From: Nematocida ironsii
Taxonomy: Eukaryota; Microsporidia
Assembly: GCA_001642415.1 (NCBI GenBank)
Contig: LTDK01000065.1
Location: forward strand, 1 to 64,000
DNA: 64,000 nucleotides
Direction of reading: 5' to 3'
A program made the position numbers and the translations under genes. This document shows positions 7,751-17,002 of this stretch, piece after piece (the stretch's first letter is position 1; each line of letters starts with the position of its first letter). The notes below the pieces were generated by a model. The model had not been told where the DNA came from. It was given only the letters and a program-made list of their open reading frames with translations, and did not search any database.

Positions 7751-10600
7751 ATGTCCAGAATATTTAAAGCAGCCACCAGATGCTTTGTATTATTTATTTT
7801 TTGGGCTGTGCACCTTGGTATAATCTGGCAGATAAATGGAGAGTTAGACATGGAGCAGCTAGAAAACTGGTGTGAGCTACAGAGTAGTAGTAAATATCCA
7901 TGGCACATAAATCCTAATGGCTTTTTAAATTTGCTGCGAGGTTATGTTTATCATGTGGATGGGTATATCTATAACATGCGGATGTATGCACCAGAAATTG
8001 ACAGAAAATATCTTCTTGCTATTAGAATGAAGAATTCTGATGAGGTAGAGTGCAGATTTACATCAGACCCCTACAAAGACAAACTGCATGTCATGTATCG
8101 AGATGGGCTGGAAAAAAATATATATACATATAAGTTCTATAATACTCTGCTGGATATGTTTTCAGTTGAAAACGATGAGGTATCGATATATAGCAATAAT
8201 AGTCAAACACTTGCACACATTCTAAAACAAGAAAGTGTAAAAGATCATGCCTACTATTTTCTTGCCGCGCTTCTATTAATCGCAGAAGGCATCCAGCTAC
8301 CGATTAATATCTTTAATTCTTCAGTAGAGGAAAAAGAAACAAAAGAGCTTGTTTTACAGAAAACCAACGAGAAAGACTATTTTAGAATTTGCTTGAGCGC
8401 GCGAAATAGCACAGAGAGTGGCGAAAAAGGCAGCTCATCCAAAAAACTAGGAATATACGCGATGGAAATTGCAAAAAAAGCCCTGGGTATGCAGGATATA
8501 CAGAAAAATGAATGGAAGCTCAATAGTGCAGACAGAATAGAAAATATAGTTACTTTCTTTAAGCAATGCATAGCCGATGCGAAAACAAAAAGTATATGCG
8601 AGTTAGCAGAGCCTGAAAACATGGTGCAGTTTAAAAGAGGGCTATTTTTAAAAACCCCACAATTTTTGATACAGGCATACATATATGAGTTTGTAGAAAG
8701 TATAGAAGAGATAGACCTTTTTCATAGTGCAGTGCATGAAATTCTTACAAACTGCATAGAGAACCCAGAAGATCTCTTGCCAAAAGATGTGCAGAACAAG
8801 GCCCTGGCAGTGTACAAAAGATGCTTTGTGCCGGTAGATGAGATAACCACAAAAGACAGGTATGCCTTTATAGAGCAGTTAGAAAAGTTGAAGGAAATGT
8901 ACATGATTTTTGGGGTTGAACAGATAGTGCCATTTGCAGATACTATGCAGCTTCCTTATAGTATAAGCATTTTTCCATATAACCGAGAGTCTGGCATGTT
9001 TATGGAAGACCAAGCGCGCTTTACAGATTCTGCTGAAACTTCTATATATATTCTTTTTTGCTTTCTCACATATAATCCATACGAAAATCAGTACATAACT
9101 GCTCATATGCATAATCCATCTTATGAGCTAATAGGATTCTTTAAAAAACACTACATTCCAGAACAGGATGCAAGCATGGAGGTGCACATGAACTGGATCA
9201 GAGTAGTTTCTGATCTGCCTAATAATAACATCATATATAAAAAGAATGGAAATCAGCTCCAACCCGGTATTTTAAATATGCTTTTTCTAATAGAAGAAAT
9301 TACAGGCAAGGCTTCGAAAAGTGAAAATACACTTCTAGAGCTGAGGAGTTTATTGCGCTCGCCGAATAATATAAATCCTAAATATTATAATGAATTATTG
9401 GCCATTTACATAGAAAAGCTTTTTAAAAGTCTATCCTATAATCTATTCTTATCCGTGTATTGCACAAACTTATGTGTTTTTCAAAGGAATAAGAAAGAGC
9501 GTGATGTTTCAGGGAATATCCATATGAAATATACATATATTGGTTTTGAAAGGCAGCTAGACATCTGTGTTAAGAAGAGTGGAATATCTTTAAAGCTTTT
9601 ATCTGATAGAACTTCTTTTTCAATTTCATCTAGAAAATCCTTTTCTAACATAAAAGCCTTCTGGGAGGAAAAGAACACATTTTTAGGAAATCTTCTGGCA
9701 GCGCATACTTACAACTATGAAAGAAGGCTTGACTGCACATCGAGGGCTTCTTTTATTTTAGAGATGATTGCAAAAGACATCATAGAGCAGAAAACTTTCT
9801 TTGTAAATGCGCTATTCTTACTAGGAAAGCTGAACACATTTTTATACAAAAAAACCATTATTATGGGGGCACTTATTCCTTTTAGCTCAGAAGAATTAAA
9901 CGCAAATCATCTAATTATTAGGTTTACATCAAACATTCTAGCAAACATGCCATGCAAAGCTTGGAACGAAATGCGGCAGCTTCTTCTTCCTATTTTATAT
10001 ATAAAAGAGTACAATGCGTGCTATCTAAACATCCATATGGACAATGGAGTGCCTACTGCAATTGCATTCAGAAATCCAGGAAGCCTTGAAGTATTTAGAC
10101 TTTCTATAAGAATCGGAACAATTAAAGTCTTCCATCACTGCCTAATAGTGTGTAAAACTCTTGATGCACATAAAATAGGCGCGTATTGCCCCCTCTCAGA
10201 CACAAACATAAATAGAGAAGTATTCAGAAAACTAGTAGCATGGAGTATGGATGTAGGAATGTCCTATATTATGAACAAGACAGAATATGTGCTGAATATG
10301 CGAGGCATGATACGAGAGGAGCATAATAGAATCTACTTATCTTGGCTGGCATATTTATGTGACGAGACAGAGTGTGACCAGAAAGCAATTGAAAAAGTCT
10401 ATGATAGAATATATATTAAGCACCCCCTTTCAGCACAGCTAAGCAGCATTGATCGTAGTTGCGATTTTTCAAATGTAATTAGTGTTCTGTCTTCTATGCG
10501 CACTGTATTAGTAAAAAAACGCCAAGCAGCAAGTAAGTTCAACCATATTCAAGAGTTTTATCGTTTTCTGCAGAGACAAATAATAGTTACCGAGCTATAG
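7751..10600 (+). CDS. Secreted large-family protein, paralogue B (949 aa)
   Basis: A hydrophobic stretch at about residues 11-28 follows a short basic start, as in a signal peptide. The family block NPNGFLNLLRGY lies at residues 54-65, followed by the hydrophobic block with AALLLIAEGIQLPI, the block FLKTPQFLIQAYIYEF, and the H.NWIRVVSDL block. Length and order match paralogues A and C, but identity by eye is only moderate outside these blocks, so the duplication is old or divergence fast. No known domain is recognised. It is the only one of the three on the plus strand. A TATATAG box 21-27 bp upstream of the ATG suggests a very short 5' leader. Confidence 0.87.
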   Translation: MSRIFKAATRCFVLFIFWAVHLGIIWQINGELDMEQLENWCELQSSSKYPWHINPNGFLNLLRGYVYHVDGYIYNMRMYAPEIDRKYLLAIRMKNSDEVECRFTSDPYKDKLHVMYRDGLEKNIYTYKFYNTLLDMFSVENDEVSIYSNNSQTLAHILKQESVKDHAYYFLAALLLIAEGIQLPINIFNSSVEEKETKELVLQKTNEKDYFRICLSARNSTESGEKGSSSKKLGIYAMEIAKKALGMQDIQKNEWKLNSADRIENIVTFFKQCIADAKTKSICELAEPENMVQFKRGLFLKTPQFLIQAYIYEFVESIEEIDLFHSAVHEILTNCIENPEDLLPKDVQNKALAVYKRCFVPVDEITTKDRYAFIEQLEKLKEMYMIFGVEQIVPFADTMQLPYSISIFPYNRESGMFMEDQARFTDSAETSIYILFCFLTYNPYENQYITAHMHNPSYELIGFFKKHYIPEQDASMEVHMNWIRVVSDLPNNNIIYKKNGNQLQPGILNMLFLIEEITGKASKSENTLLELRSLLRSPNNINPKYYNELLAIYIEKLFKSLSYNLFLSVYCTNLCVFQRNKKERDVSGNIHMKYTYIGFERQLDICVKKSGISLKLLSDRTSFSISSRKSFSNIKAFWEEKNTFLGNLLAAHTYNYERRLDCTSRASFILEMIAKDIIEQKTFFVNALFLLGKLNTFLYKKTIIMGALIPFSSEELNANHLIIRFTSNILANMPCKAWNEMRQLLLPILYIKEYNACYLNIHMDNGVPTAIAFRNPGSLEVFRLSIRIGTIKVFHHCLIVCKTLDAHKIGAYCPLSDTNINREVFRKLVAWSMDVGMSYIMNKTEYVLNMRGMIREEHNRIYLSWLAYLCDETECDQKAIEKVYDRIYIKHPLSAQLSSIDRSCDFSNVISVLSSMRTVLVKKRQAASKFNHIQEFYRFLQRQIIVTEL

Positions 10601-11110
10601 TCCCAAAAAGAAGAATATCTATTTTAAATTCATATTGTTATAAAAATATGCAGGAAAACTTGCATTGGCATAAATACATCTAAATATTAACTCTGTGCAT
10701 ACCTATCAACCATTCTACTAGTTTTTCTTTGAATTCTATAACTACACAAATAAATTATAGAATTATAGGTAAATTTTTAAGACATATTATTATATAGTCT
10801 AAATATACATTAAAAACAAGGTTTTATCTAGCTATTATGCCTATATTAATTTAAACTGCGTATAGTCTTTCTATAAGAAGTTTTTATATTCTCTAGGAAT
10901 TTCTGTAATTCTAATGCTTTTATTTAGTAATATCCAAATATGTTTTTCTGATTATAAAAGAGTATGCATTTCTGGCGTGAATTAAATAAAACACACATTT
11001 TATCTTCTCCATAATATTTATACTCGTACATTTTGGATTAAATTTTAGACCTGTGTAGAAAATGCCTTGAAAAAGCACAGCTTTTTGTGCTCTATATTTA
11101 AGATATACGA
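10601..11110. other. Intergenic, AT-rich
   Basis: A 510-bp convergent gap. I see no gene, repeat or motif worth naming. Confidence 0.5.
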
Positions 11111-11335
11111 CTATTCCCCCTTCTTTCTGGAAGAAACTGTCTTATCCAGTAGATCTAGATAGGACTTTTTAAGATTGTTATAGTTTCTTTCATACCCCTT
11201 ATATTTATCTAGATCTTTCATTAAATCTGCCACTTTCTTTTCTAGTGCCTTTATTTTTTCTGCCTCTTCCTGGTTCTTGTTTATTTGATGTGCTAGATAG
11301 AAAAGAAGGATAACCACACACAGCTGCAAAAGCAT
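11111..11335 (-). CDS. Small membrane-anchored coiled-coil protein (74 aa)
   Basis: The ORF starts at ATG 11335. Residues 3-17 form one hydrophobic helix (LQLCVVILLFYLAH). The remainder is a highly charged helix with heptad-like spacing (KALEKKVADLMKDLDKYK), ending in a basic RKKGE tail. A single membrane helix followed by a coiled coil is too regular to be a chance ORF in AT-rich DNA, and no better ORF competes on the other strand. It resembles in layout small ER or vesicle proteins with a short cytosolic coiled coil, but no family is recognised. Confidence 0.55.
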   Translation of the reverse strand: MLLQLCVVILLFYLAHQINKNQEEAEKIKALEKKVADLMKDLDKYKGYERNYNNLKKSYLDLLDKTVSSRKKGE

Positions 11336-11461
11336 ATACTAATGGCACAGAAAAAATAAAAAGTATTACTAGAGGCAGCTAGCTAATTGAAGCTTTAAAC
11401 AATTTTCTCTATACTACCAGAAAGTGGAGTAAATAACTAGCACGGGCTCTGTTGAAGTTAG

Positions 11462-11600
11462 TATATAAAAACCAGCTCTGGCCACAGAAGTTAATACTTA
11501 TTAAAGCAAGCAGACTGGGCCTCTACTTGGGTTTATTTAGAACACGCTGAAATGTGCTCAGCTGTCCTTTAATAGCAGTATAATGCGAAAAGAACAAAAA
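11462..11600 (+). other. TATA box and GC-richer stretch next to the 5S gene
   Basis: TATATAAAA at 11462-11470 is followed by a stretch less AT-rich than its neighbours, with small hairpins CCAG-CTCTGG and GCTGA-7 nt-TCAGC (11546-11562). It is either a small RNA gene on the plus strand or simply the trailer of the minus-strand 5S gene. Neither can be chosen from sequence alone. Confidence 0.25.
11596..11600 (-). terminator. RNA polymerase III terminator of 5S rRNA
   Basis: On the minus strand TTTTT follows directly after the last base of the terminal stem. Confidence 0.8.
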
Positions 11601-11714
11601 GTGCAGCACTCTGTGTTCCCACGCGGTCTCCCATCGCAGTACTATCAAAGCTGTCACGCGCTTAACTTCAGAGATCGAACGGGTTCTGGTGTGTACGCAG
11701 GCATATGGCCGCAC
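11601..11714 (-). rRNA. 5S ribosomal RNA
   Basis: On the minus strand the 114-nt gene shows the hallmarks of eukaryotic 5S rRNA. The terminal stem is GTGCGGC with GCTGCAC. A GGCCATATGCC start is followed by the loop segment CCCGTTCGATCTCTGAAGTT and AAGCG (A-box region), then AGTACTGCGATGGGAGACCG (C-box region), and a GTGGGAACACAGAGTGCTGCAC end. The 3' end is followed at once by TTTTT (11596-11600), the RNA polymerase III stop. Ends were set by pairing of the terminal stem. It is a single copy here, not linked to other rRNA genes, with the internal promoter expected for 5S. Closest normal length is about 120 nt. Confidence 0.95.
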
Positions 11715-12174
11715 ATATATATTCCATTCCCACTGATTTTCTGTCAGTGCATATTCTATTTTACAATAATAAAGTGTTTTTATTTTTATATGCCAGTAAC
11801 TCTTCTTCTATATAATAATTGTAAAATGTATGTATAGAAAGATGCATATTTTTATGTTTAGTGCATATACTTTTCCTCTCTTTTAAATACTTACTTTAGT
11901 GGCCTGGAGTGTCTTGGACGATCTAGAAAGCAGTAATGTTTGAAATTAATTGCCGTTTAAATATAATCTCTGGCTGTAATACGTGCTATTGTAAGTAGAA
12001 ATGATAGTAGACCTTTTAGTTTATTCTATCTCCGGGTTATATTCTTCTTTATTGTGTTTCTATATACGTGCATAAAGAATTTATTTAAAGACCTTCTGTG
12101 CGCACTATAGGATAGAGGTGTGATCGGGGTGATTTTTCGCCAATTTATTTAGGATTGTTTATAAATATCTAGAA
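11715..12174. other. Intergenic between 5S rRNA and the gene at 12175
   Basis: No gene is seen. TCCGGGTTAT at 12031-12040, a variant of the TAACCCGAAA motif in reverse, lies 135 bp upstream of the next ATG. Confidence 0.5.
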
Positions 12175-12825
12175 ATGGAATCTATGGGGAGCTTCTTTAG
12201 CTCGAATTGGTCTATCCAAGTCTTCTCACAAAGTCTTAAAATAATATTTATCTCTGCCGAGAAGAAAGAAGAGTGGTTAGCAGTATATGAAGCCATTACT
12301 CAGCAGTGGAAAATAAACAAAGAACCCGTTGACTCTTCAGATACAATCGAGCTGTGTTTTGAAAAAAGCCGGTTTTTTCTTAGTGTGATAGTCCCCTCGT
12401 CCTTGTATGCATACGAGATAAAAGAAATGTTGTGCATAGTGGGTAGATATAGTGACGGGATTAAGCTTAAACAAATATACAAAAAAATAAAAAGAAAGCT
12501 AGGAACCTCGGCCAACACAATTATACACTATCAATCCCTACTGAAGTCTTCAAACTGCTTTGTGCAGAAAAGAAAGATTGATATGTATGGGAAGAAAGGT
12601 GTGTGGTGGGTAGTATGCTCTGAAGGAGTCAGAAAGTTTTATGCAACTAGGGAGAGTGTGCAGACTATCCAAGTAAAAATTTCGGGTCTAAAAGAAAGTA
12701 TAAAGGTTTTCTACACAGAAAAGGGAAGTGTTAAAAGGCTCAGAAAAGACAAAAGTACAAAAGCGAATGGCTACAGCCTAGAAAGAACAAAATTAAAAGC
12801 TCCAGAAAGCTCAGCCAATGAGTAG
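12175..12825 (+). CDS. Unrecognised 216-aa protein, possible winged-helix segment
   Basis: The ORF starts ATGGAATCTATG, so initiation could be at residue 1 or 4. It has no signal peptide or membrane helix. Residues about 75-150 have an alternating helix/strand character with IKLKQIYKKIKRKLG, then ANTIIHYQSLLKSSNCFVQ and KGVWWVVCSEG, which could be a winged-helix DNA- or RNA-binding fold. The C-terminal 45 residues are strongly basic (SVKRLRKDKSTK), as in nuclear or nucleic-acid-binding proteins. I do not recognise the family. A fold comparison of residues 70-155 would settle the winged-helix idea. Confidence 0.65.
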   Translation: MESMGSFFSSNWSIQVFSQSLKIIFISAEKKEEWLAVYEAITQQWKINKEPVDSSDTIELCFEKSRFFLSVIVPSSLYAYEIKEMLCIVGRYSDGIKLKQIYKKIKRKLGTSANTIIHYQSLLKSSNCFVQKRKIDMYGKKGVWWVVCSEGVRKFYATRESVQTIQVKISGLKESIKVFYTEKGSVKRLRKDKSTKANGYSLERTKLKAPESSANE

Positions 12826-13541
12826 GTTATTTGTTCTCTTGGACTAATATGTCGTAGTAGAAGAGCCTATATTTGGTTACTTAATAATAGAACTGTAACA
12901 TATGAGAAAATAGAAATAATAAGTCCTTTCGAGTTATTTCATATAAAAAACAATTTAAGAGAATATGTCGCCATGCCAAAGGCATTCAAAAACATAATTA
13001 TAAAGTAGATTGTGTAGCTTTAATATACTCAAACTTGAATTGTTTCGTGGTATTTTAGGAAGAAGTTAAATTGTTGTAATAGATGGTTGATGGTTATTTT
13101 ATAGCGCATTCCAAGATAAGCTAGGTGTTTGGTGGGTTTTTTCTTTATCCTCTTTGTTGTATATATTTTGTGTTACATTTTTAGTTAATTCTAAAATAAT
13201 TTGAAAATATGAAACTGTACTAGAATGTAAAAAACTCTTTAGAGAAAATACATTTTTAGATGGATTAAATATTATTTAAGTTTTAGGATTTTTACATAAA
13301 AATAATATAAGCAACTTTAGTACACTTCTATAAGTTAAAAATAAAAATAGCAAAGCATAAATAAATCCAATGGAAGTCAACAGGAAACATAATAAGATAA
13401 CATAGAAAGCGCCTGTTATATAAAAATACATGGCAGATTATAGTAAAAAGAATAATCTAATAAGCTGTTTATATAATAAAACTTATAAACACACTATGTA
13501 TCATATAAAAATACTGATGTATAAATAAATGGTCTAGTTAC
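12826..13541. other. Intergenic, AT-rich
   Basis: A 716-bp gap between convergent genes. No gene or convincing motif is seen. Confidence 0.5.
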
Positions 13542-16259
13542 TTAGTATTCTTGAGTACATAAAACGTTGTCAACTTTTTTAAAGAAGCAAAGTAATGTAT
13601 CTAATTTTTGGAAATCACTTTCAAGACCCACACTATTCTTCATTGCGTTCAGAGTAAATATAACTTTTTTAAAGTTTTTTCGATCCGAGAGATATCCTAT
13701 GTACTCCAATTGTAGGTCGAATGGAATTATTCTAGTGTATAGATACCTAATTACATCATACTTGGTATCTATTTTCTCACACGCATAAATAAGCCATATT
13801 AGTCGTAGAAGGCCTGCTACATATATTTTATTATACCAGTACTTTTCTATCAAACATAAAAGCTTTTCTGCATGCATAGTGTTTCCATCTTTAAATATGC
13901 AATCAAATATAGGCACCATGAGCTCTTTTGATAAAAATGGAACGTTTACTGACGCATAGCTCTTTTCCAGTTTAATAAATGTATCTAGAGCCATAAGCAG
14001 AATTTCTGGATCGCCTCTCTCTAAAATATGGCTAAAAATATTTTTGTTTTCTGTAGTGTATACCCCTATTTTTAAATATAGGCTTTCTGGGATTTTTACA
14101 CTGGGAAAGCAATTTTTGTAGGATCCATTGTATATTGCGCAGGAAAGCATATCTAGCTGTATACAATAGTTAGACAGAAGAACACTTCCTAAAATGTTGT
14201 GAATAAACCGTGCCACAGGATGTTCTGCATCAATCTTCTTTTCAATTGTATATGCCACAAGGCACTGTATAAGATTCTTTTTATAGTTAATATTTTGGAT
14301 TTTTCCTGCCACAAGCAATGCGTTCATAGAGTGGAAGCCTGTATAGGAAAGCTCTCTAATCACATCTTTTGGAACCGACTCTGATATTGCATCATCATTA
14401 ATGCATATTATAGAAGATTTGATATAGCGAGAAACCAAATGGCCGATAAAACAGTTTTCTCTTTTGTGCATATTTTCCAACTGCTGGAGAGAAGGGGACA
14501 GGGAAATTGTGTTTGCTCTGTTTTGTGGAAGAAGAGAAATTTTTGCATGCCCGCTTTTTAAGTAGAGCTGTATTCCACAATTTATCCCATTAACACTATA
14601 TTTAATGTTGACAGTTCCAAATATGTCAACTTTATCATCGGTTCTGTGATCTAATATAAATTCCTCAAAAAGCACAGATATATTTTTGTTACTAGAAAGC
14701 AGTGTAAAGACTCTTTCCGTGTATTGCTGAATGTCTCTACGCAGCTGGCTGCTAATTGGCACATTCCTATTAATGCGGTTAAAGTAGTCCATATGTTCAT
14801 CTTTTAACTTTTCATAATGCCCTGAAATATGCAAAAGAACACACAGCATGTTTAAAAGGCCAGCTCTTATGTTGTTTCCTCCTTCTTTATAAGAAATCTC
14901 TGGACAACTTAAGTCTGAAACAACTTTACTCCATTCCATGTGTAGATTTAAGTCCATATCTTCCATAAGCAATTTGTTATTAGCAAAAAATGCTTTTAGA
15001 TCTGGAGAAGGGTATTTAATATGATCAATCGTATGATTCTGTGTTTCTGGCGAATAGGAAAAACAGCAAAAAAGAATGTATAAGCTATTCTCTACACAGT
15101 TGCTAAAACAATTTCTTTTTTGAAAAAACTCCTTATTCTTTCTGCTATACATTGGAATTCTTTTGAATTCGGGCAGTTGCCTAGCATGCAAGAAAGGAAA
15201 TGTGTTGTACTTTTCTATACATGCTTTCACTTCTTTTATGCTGTCAAAATAGGAGATGCATTCCTTTTTAGCTTGTGAAACAGGAGAAAAACACCTTTTA
15301 AGAACCTCACTTGCTCTTTTTTGGCTTTCACATCCAAGAATAGGATTTTCTTCATTTATACAGTACTCTAGCATTTCATACACGGCCACAATAATGCTTT
15401 GTGCTTCCTTAACAGTGTTTATAAGCTTAAACATATATACCTGTATAAAGAACTTTATGCTATTAATAAATTCACCACATTTAAACTCTTCTAATGTATT
15501 GGGCTCATCAGTTCCAAACACATCATAAAGATATGGCTTGGTACAGCAATCTTTAAAAAATTGTATTAGAGCCCTTGCCTCTGTTTGTTCTCTATGGACT
15601 GGTTCATTGGTTTCTGAGTCCAAGAAAGAAACTTTCATAGATATGTTTAAACAAATTTCTTTTGTTGCATTCATAATAAGACAAAAGCTTTTTCTTTCTT
15701 GCGTAAAGAAAATAGGCATGTATATTCCCTCAGATAAAAGAAAAAGTGCAGCCATAATGTGTGGCATGTGTGGCTCAACTGCTTCATTCCGAATAAATCT
15801 AAAAAATGAGTCTCCTCTCATTGCCTCTATTGAGTAATCTCCATCAGAGGATGGGAAAGCACTGATTAAAATTTTATTAAAGAGTCTTTTGTGTACTTCT
15901 ATTGGGCCGGATGAATTCTTTGCTTTCCAATGGGTGTCTTTAGCTCGAGAAACCATCATTTTGAAATTAGGCCAAAAGGCATTTGGCACACTAATCGACT
16001 CTAGCAAGAAGTTTGCAATTATATCAGGCGAAAATAGCCGCTTATTTGCCATATACCCTTCTTGTTCATAAATATAACCGCGCAATAGGTTTAAAGGCCC
16101 ATTAATATTCACTTCCATTTCTCTCTTAGAAGTGCCTACTCTTGTGGTTCTTTGTACTTCTTCAATGTTCTCAAAAGTAAACTTTCCATGTATTTGATGC
16201 CACAGTAGTATCATAATTAGTAAGTTTATTCTCATTAGTGAACTATAAATTTTTTTCAT
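13542..16259 (-). CDS. Secreted large-family protein, paralogue C (905 aa)
   Basis: A signal-peptide-like start (residues about 10-24, INLLIMILLWHQIHG) is followed by the family block NINGPLNLLRGY at residues 51-62. Then come the hydrophobic block MAALFLLSEGIYMPIFF, the block FINSIKFFIQVYMFKL and the H.EWSKVVSDL block. It is nearer to paralogue B than to A in several blocks (NLLRGY; MEW..VVSDL). There is no catalytic motif and no C-terminal membrane anchor; the protein ends in a soluble-looking tail. As with the other two copies, the role is inferred only from secretion and family expansion. The upstream region is weak in TATA, with TTTTTAAGG just before the ATG. Confidence 0.85.
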   Translation of the reverse strand: MKKIYSSLMRINLLIMILLWHQIHGKFTFENIEEVQRTTRVGTSKREMEVNINGPLNLLRGYIYEQEGYMANKRLFSPDIIANFLLESISVPNAFWPNFKMMVSRAKDTHWKAKNSSGPIEVHKRLFNKILISAFPSSDGDYSIEAMRGDSFFRFIRNEAVEPHMPHIMAALFLLSEGIYMPIFFTQERKSFCLIMNATKEICLNISMKVSFLDSETNEPVHREQTEARALIQFFKDCCTKPYLYDVFGTDEPNTLEEFKCGEFINSIKFFIQVYMFKLINTVKEAQSIIVAVYEMLEYCINEENPILGCESQKRASEVLKRCFSPVSQAKKECISYFDSIKEVKACIEKYNTFPFLHARQLPEFKRIPMYSRKNKEFFQKRNCFSNCVENSLYILFCCFSYSPETQNHTIDHIKYPSPDLKAFFANNKLLMEDMDLNLHMEWSKVVSDLSCPEISYKEGGNNIRAGLLNMLCVLLHISGHYEKLKDEHMDYFNRINRNVPISSQLRRDIQQYTERVFTLLSSNKNISVLFEEFILDHRTDDKVDIFGTVNIKYSVNGINCGIQLYLKSGHAKISLLPQNRANTISLSPSLQQLENMHKRENCFIGHLVSRYIKSSIICINDDAISESVPKDVIRELSYTGFHSMNALLVAGKIQNINYKKNLIQCLVAYTIEKKIDAEHPVARFIHNILGSVLLSNYCIQLDMLSCAIYNGSYKNCFPSVKIPESLYLKIGVYTTENKNIFSHILERGDPEILLMALDTFIKLEKSYASVNVPFLSKELMVPIFDCIFKDGNTMHAEKLLCLIEKYWYNKIYVAGLLRLIWLIYACEKIDTKYDVIRYLYTRIIPFDLQLEYIGYLSDRKNFKKVIFTLNAMKNSVGLESDFQKLDTLLCFFKKVDNVLCTQEY

Positions 16260-16632
16260 AAATCCTTAAAAATAAGAAATACCAAAATATCCAGTCCGAT
16301 GGTAAGGCTAGCACATATAGTTTATTTTTGGTTATTTGAATTTTTATATTAATGATACTTTTGTATGCCAAGTGCTGCATAAGTTAAGTGTGCGTATATT
16401 ATCTGAATATTTTATAAACACACCAGTATATAAATTAAATTAATTATACGGTATATTAGTTTTCCGTGCGCCCATGGAGATCATGTGTGTTTCAGTGATG
16501 GCATTGCCTCTTGTGATGTAATGGAACAATTTGTAATATCAAAATACCAGATAAAATCACAGAGCATGATATTAAATGAACAAAAATCATGGTATTTCAC
16601 ACCCACATATTATGATATCATGCGAAGTAAAG

Positions 16633-16641
16633 CTATATAAG
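16633..16641 (+). promoter_or_regulatory. TATA-like box CTATATAAG
   Basis: It is identical to the box in dispersed repeat copies B and C and lies about 70 bp upstream of the inverted-repeat cluster. No ORF follows on the plus strand. Confidence 0.4.
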
Positions 16642-16683
16642 AGCCTCTAAAATTCAATAAATGCATAGGTTTATTATGGTATC

Positions 16684-16850
16684 TAGTAGTTAACATTTTT
16701 CAAGAAGAGGAAACCTCCAGTTATGTCTATAAATACAAAATGAAAAAGTATGGCGCCGCTGCTGCTAGACATAACTACTAAAATATAATCCGCTAATGCA
16801 CCAGCTCGCGTGATGGTCTAGCCAAAACAAAAGGCCAGGATTACAAATTA
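16684..16850 (+). ncRNA. Candidate structured noncoding RNA
   Basis: This GC-richer island contains several pairings: GAGG-AAA-CCTC (16707-16717); an 11-bp perfect inverted repeat AGTTATGTCTA / TAGACATAACT (16719-16729 with 16766-16776); an alternative pairing of TAGTAGTTA (16684-16692) with TAACTACTA (16772-16780); and a two-part stem of TAATCC (16786-16791) with GGATTA (16838-16843), enclosing TGGTCT (16814-16819) with AGGCCA (16832-16837). A TATA-like box lies upstream. No match to tRNA, RNase P, SRP or U6 core motifs was recognised. The strand is assumed from the TATA box. Confidence 0.3.
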
Positions 16851-16899
16851 ATAACCTAAAACTAAATTATTATATAAATAGCCACAAAAATTATCATGT

Positions 16900-16946
16900 G
16901 TAAGGCATAAATAGTATTTTATTTTAATAAATCATGCTTATATTAT
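16900..16946 (+). repeat. Dispersed repeat R, copy 4
   Basis: TAAGGCATAAATAGTATT continues through an A/T tract to AATAAATCATGCTTATATTA. It is nearly identical to copy 3 (inverted, 4690-4730) and sits 57 bp beyond the stop codon of the minus-strand gene at 17003. Confidence 0.55.
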
Positions 16947-17002
16947 GTCATGTAAAACAAGTGCAAAATTATTCTTTTATGTTTCTCTTAAAAATGTATG
17001 CT

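Larger units (their letters stand above)
16260..17002. other. Intergenic with candidate structured RNA
   Basis: No protein gene is seen. A CTATATAAG box (16633-16641), a cluster of inverted repeats (16684-16843) and repeat R copy 4 (16900-16946) follow each other on the plus strand. Confidence 0.5.

Noticed and set aside
11523..11714. 63-codon minus-strand ORF
   Set aside because: It lies on the 5S rRNA gene in the same orientation and starts at a non-ATG codon. The RNA gene explains the sequence.
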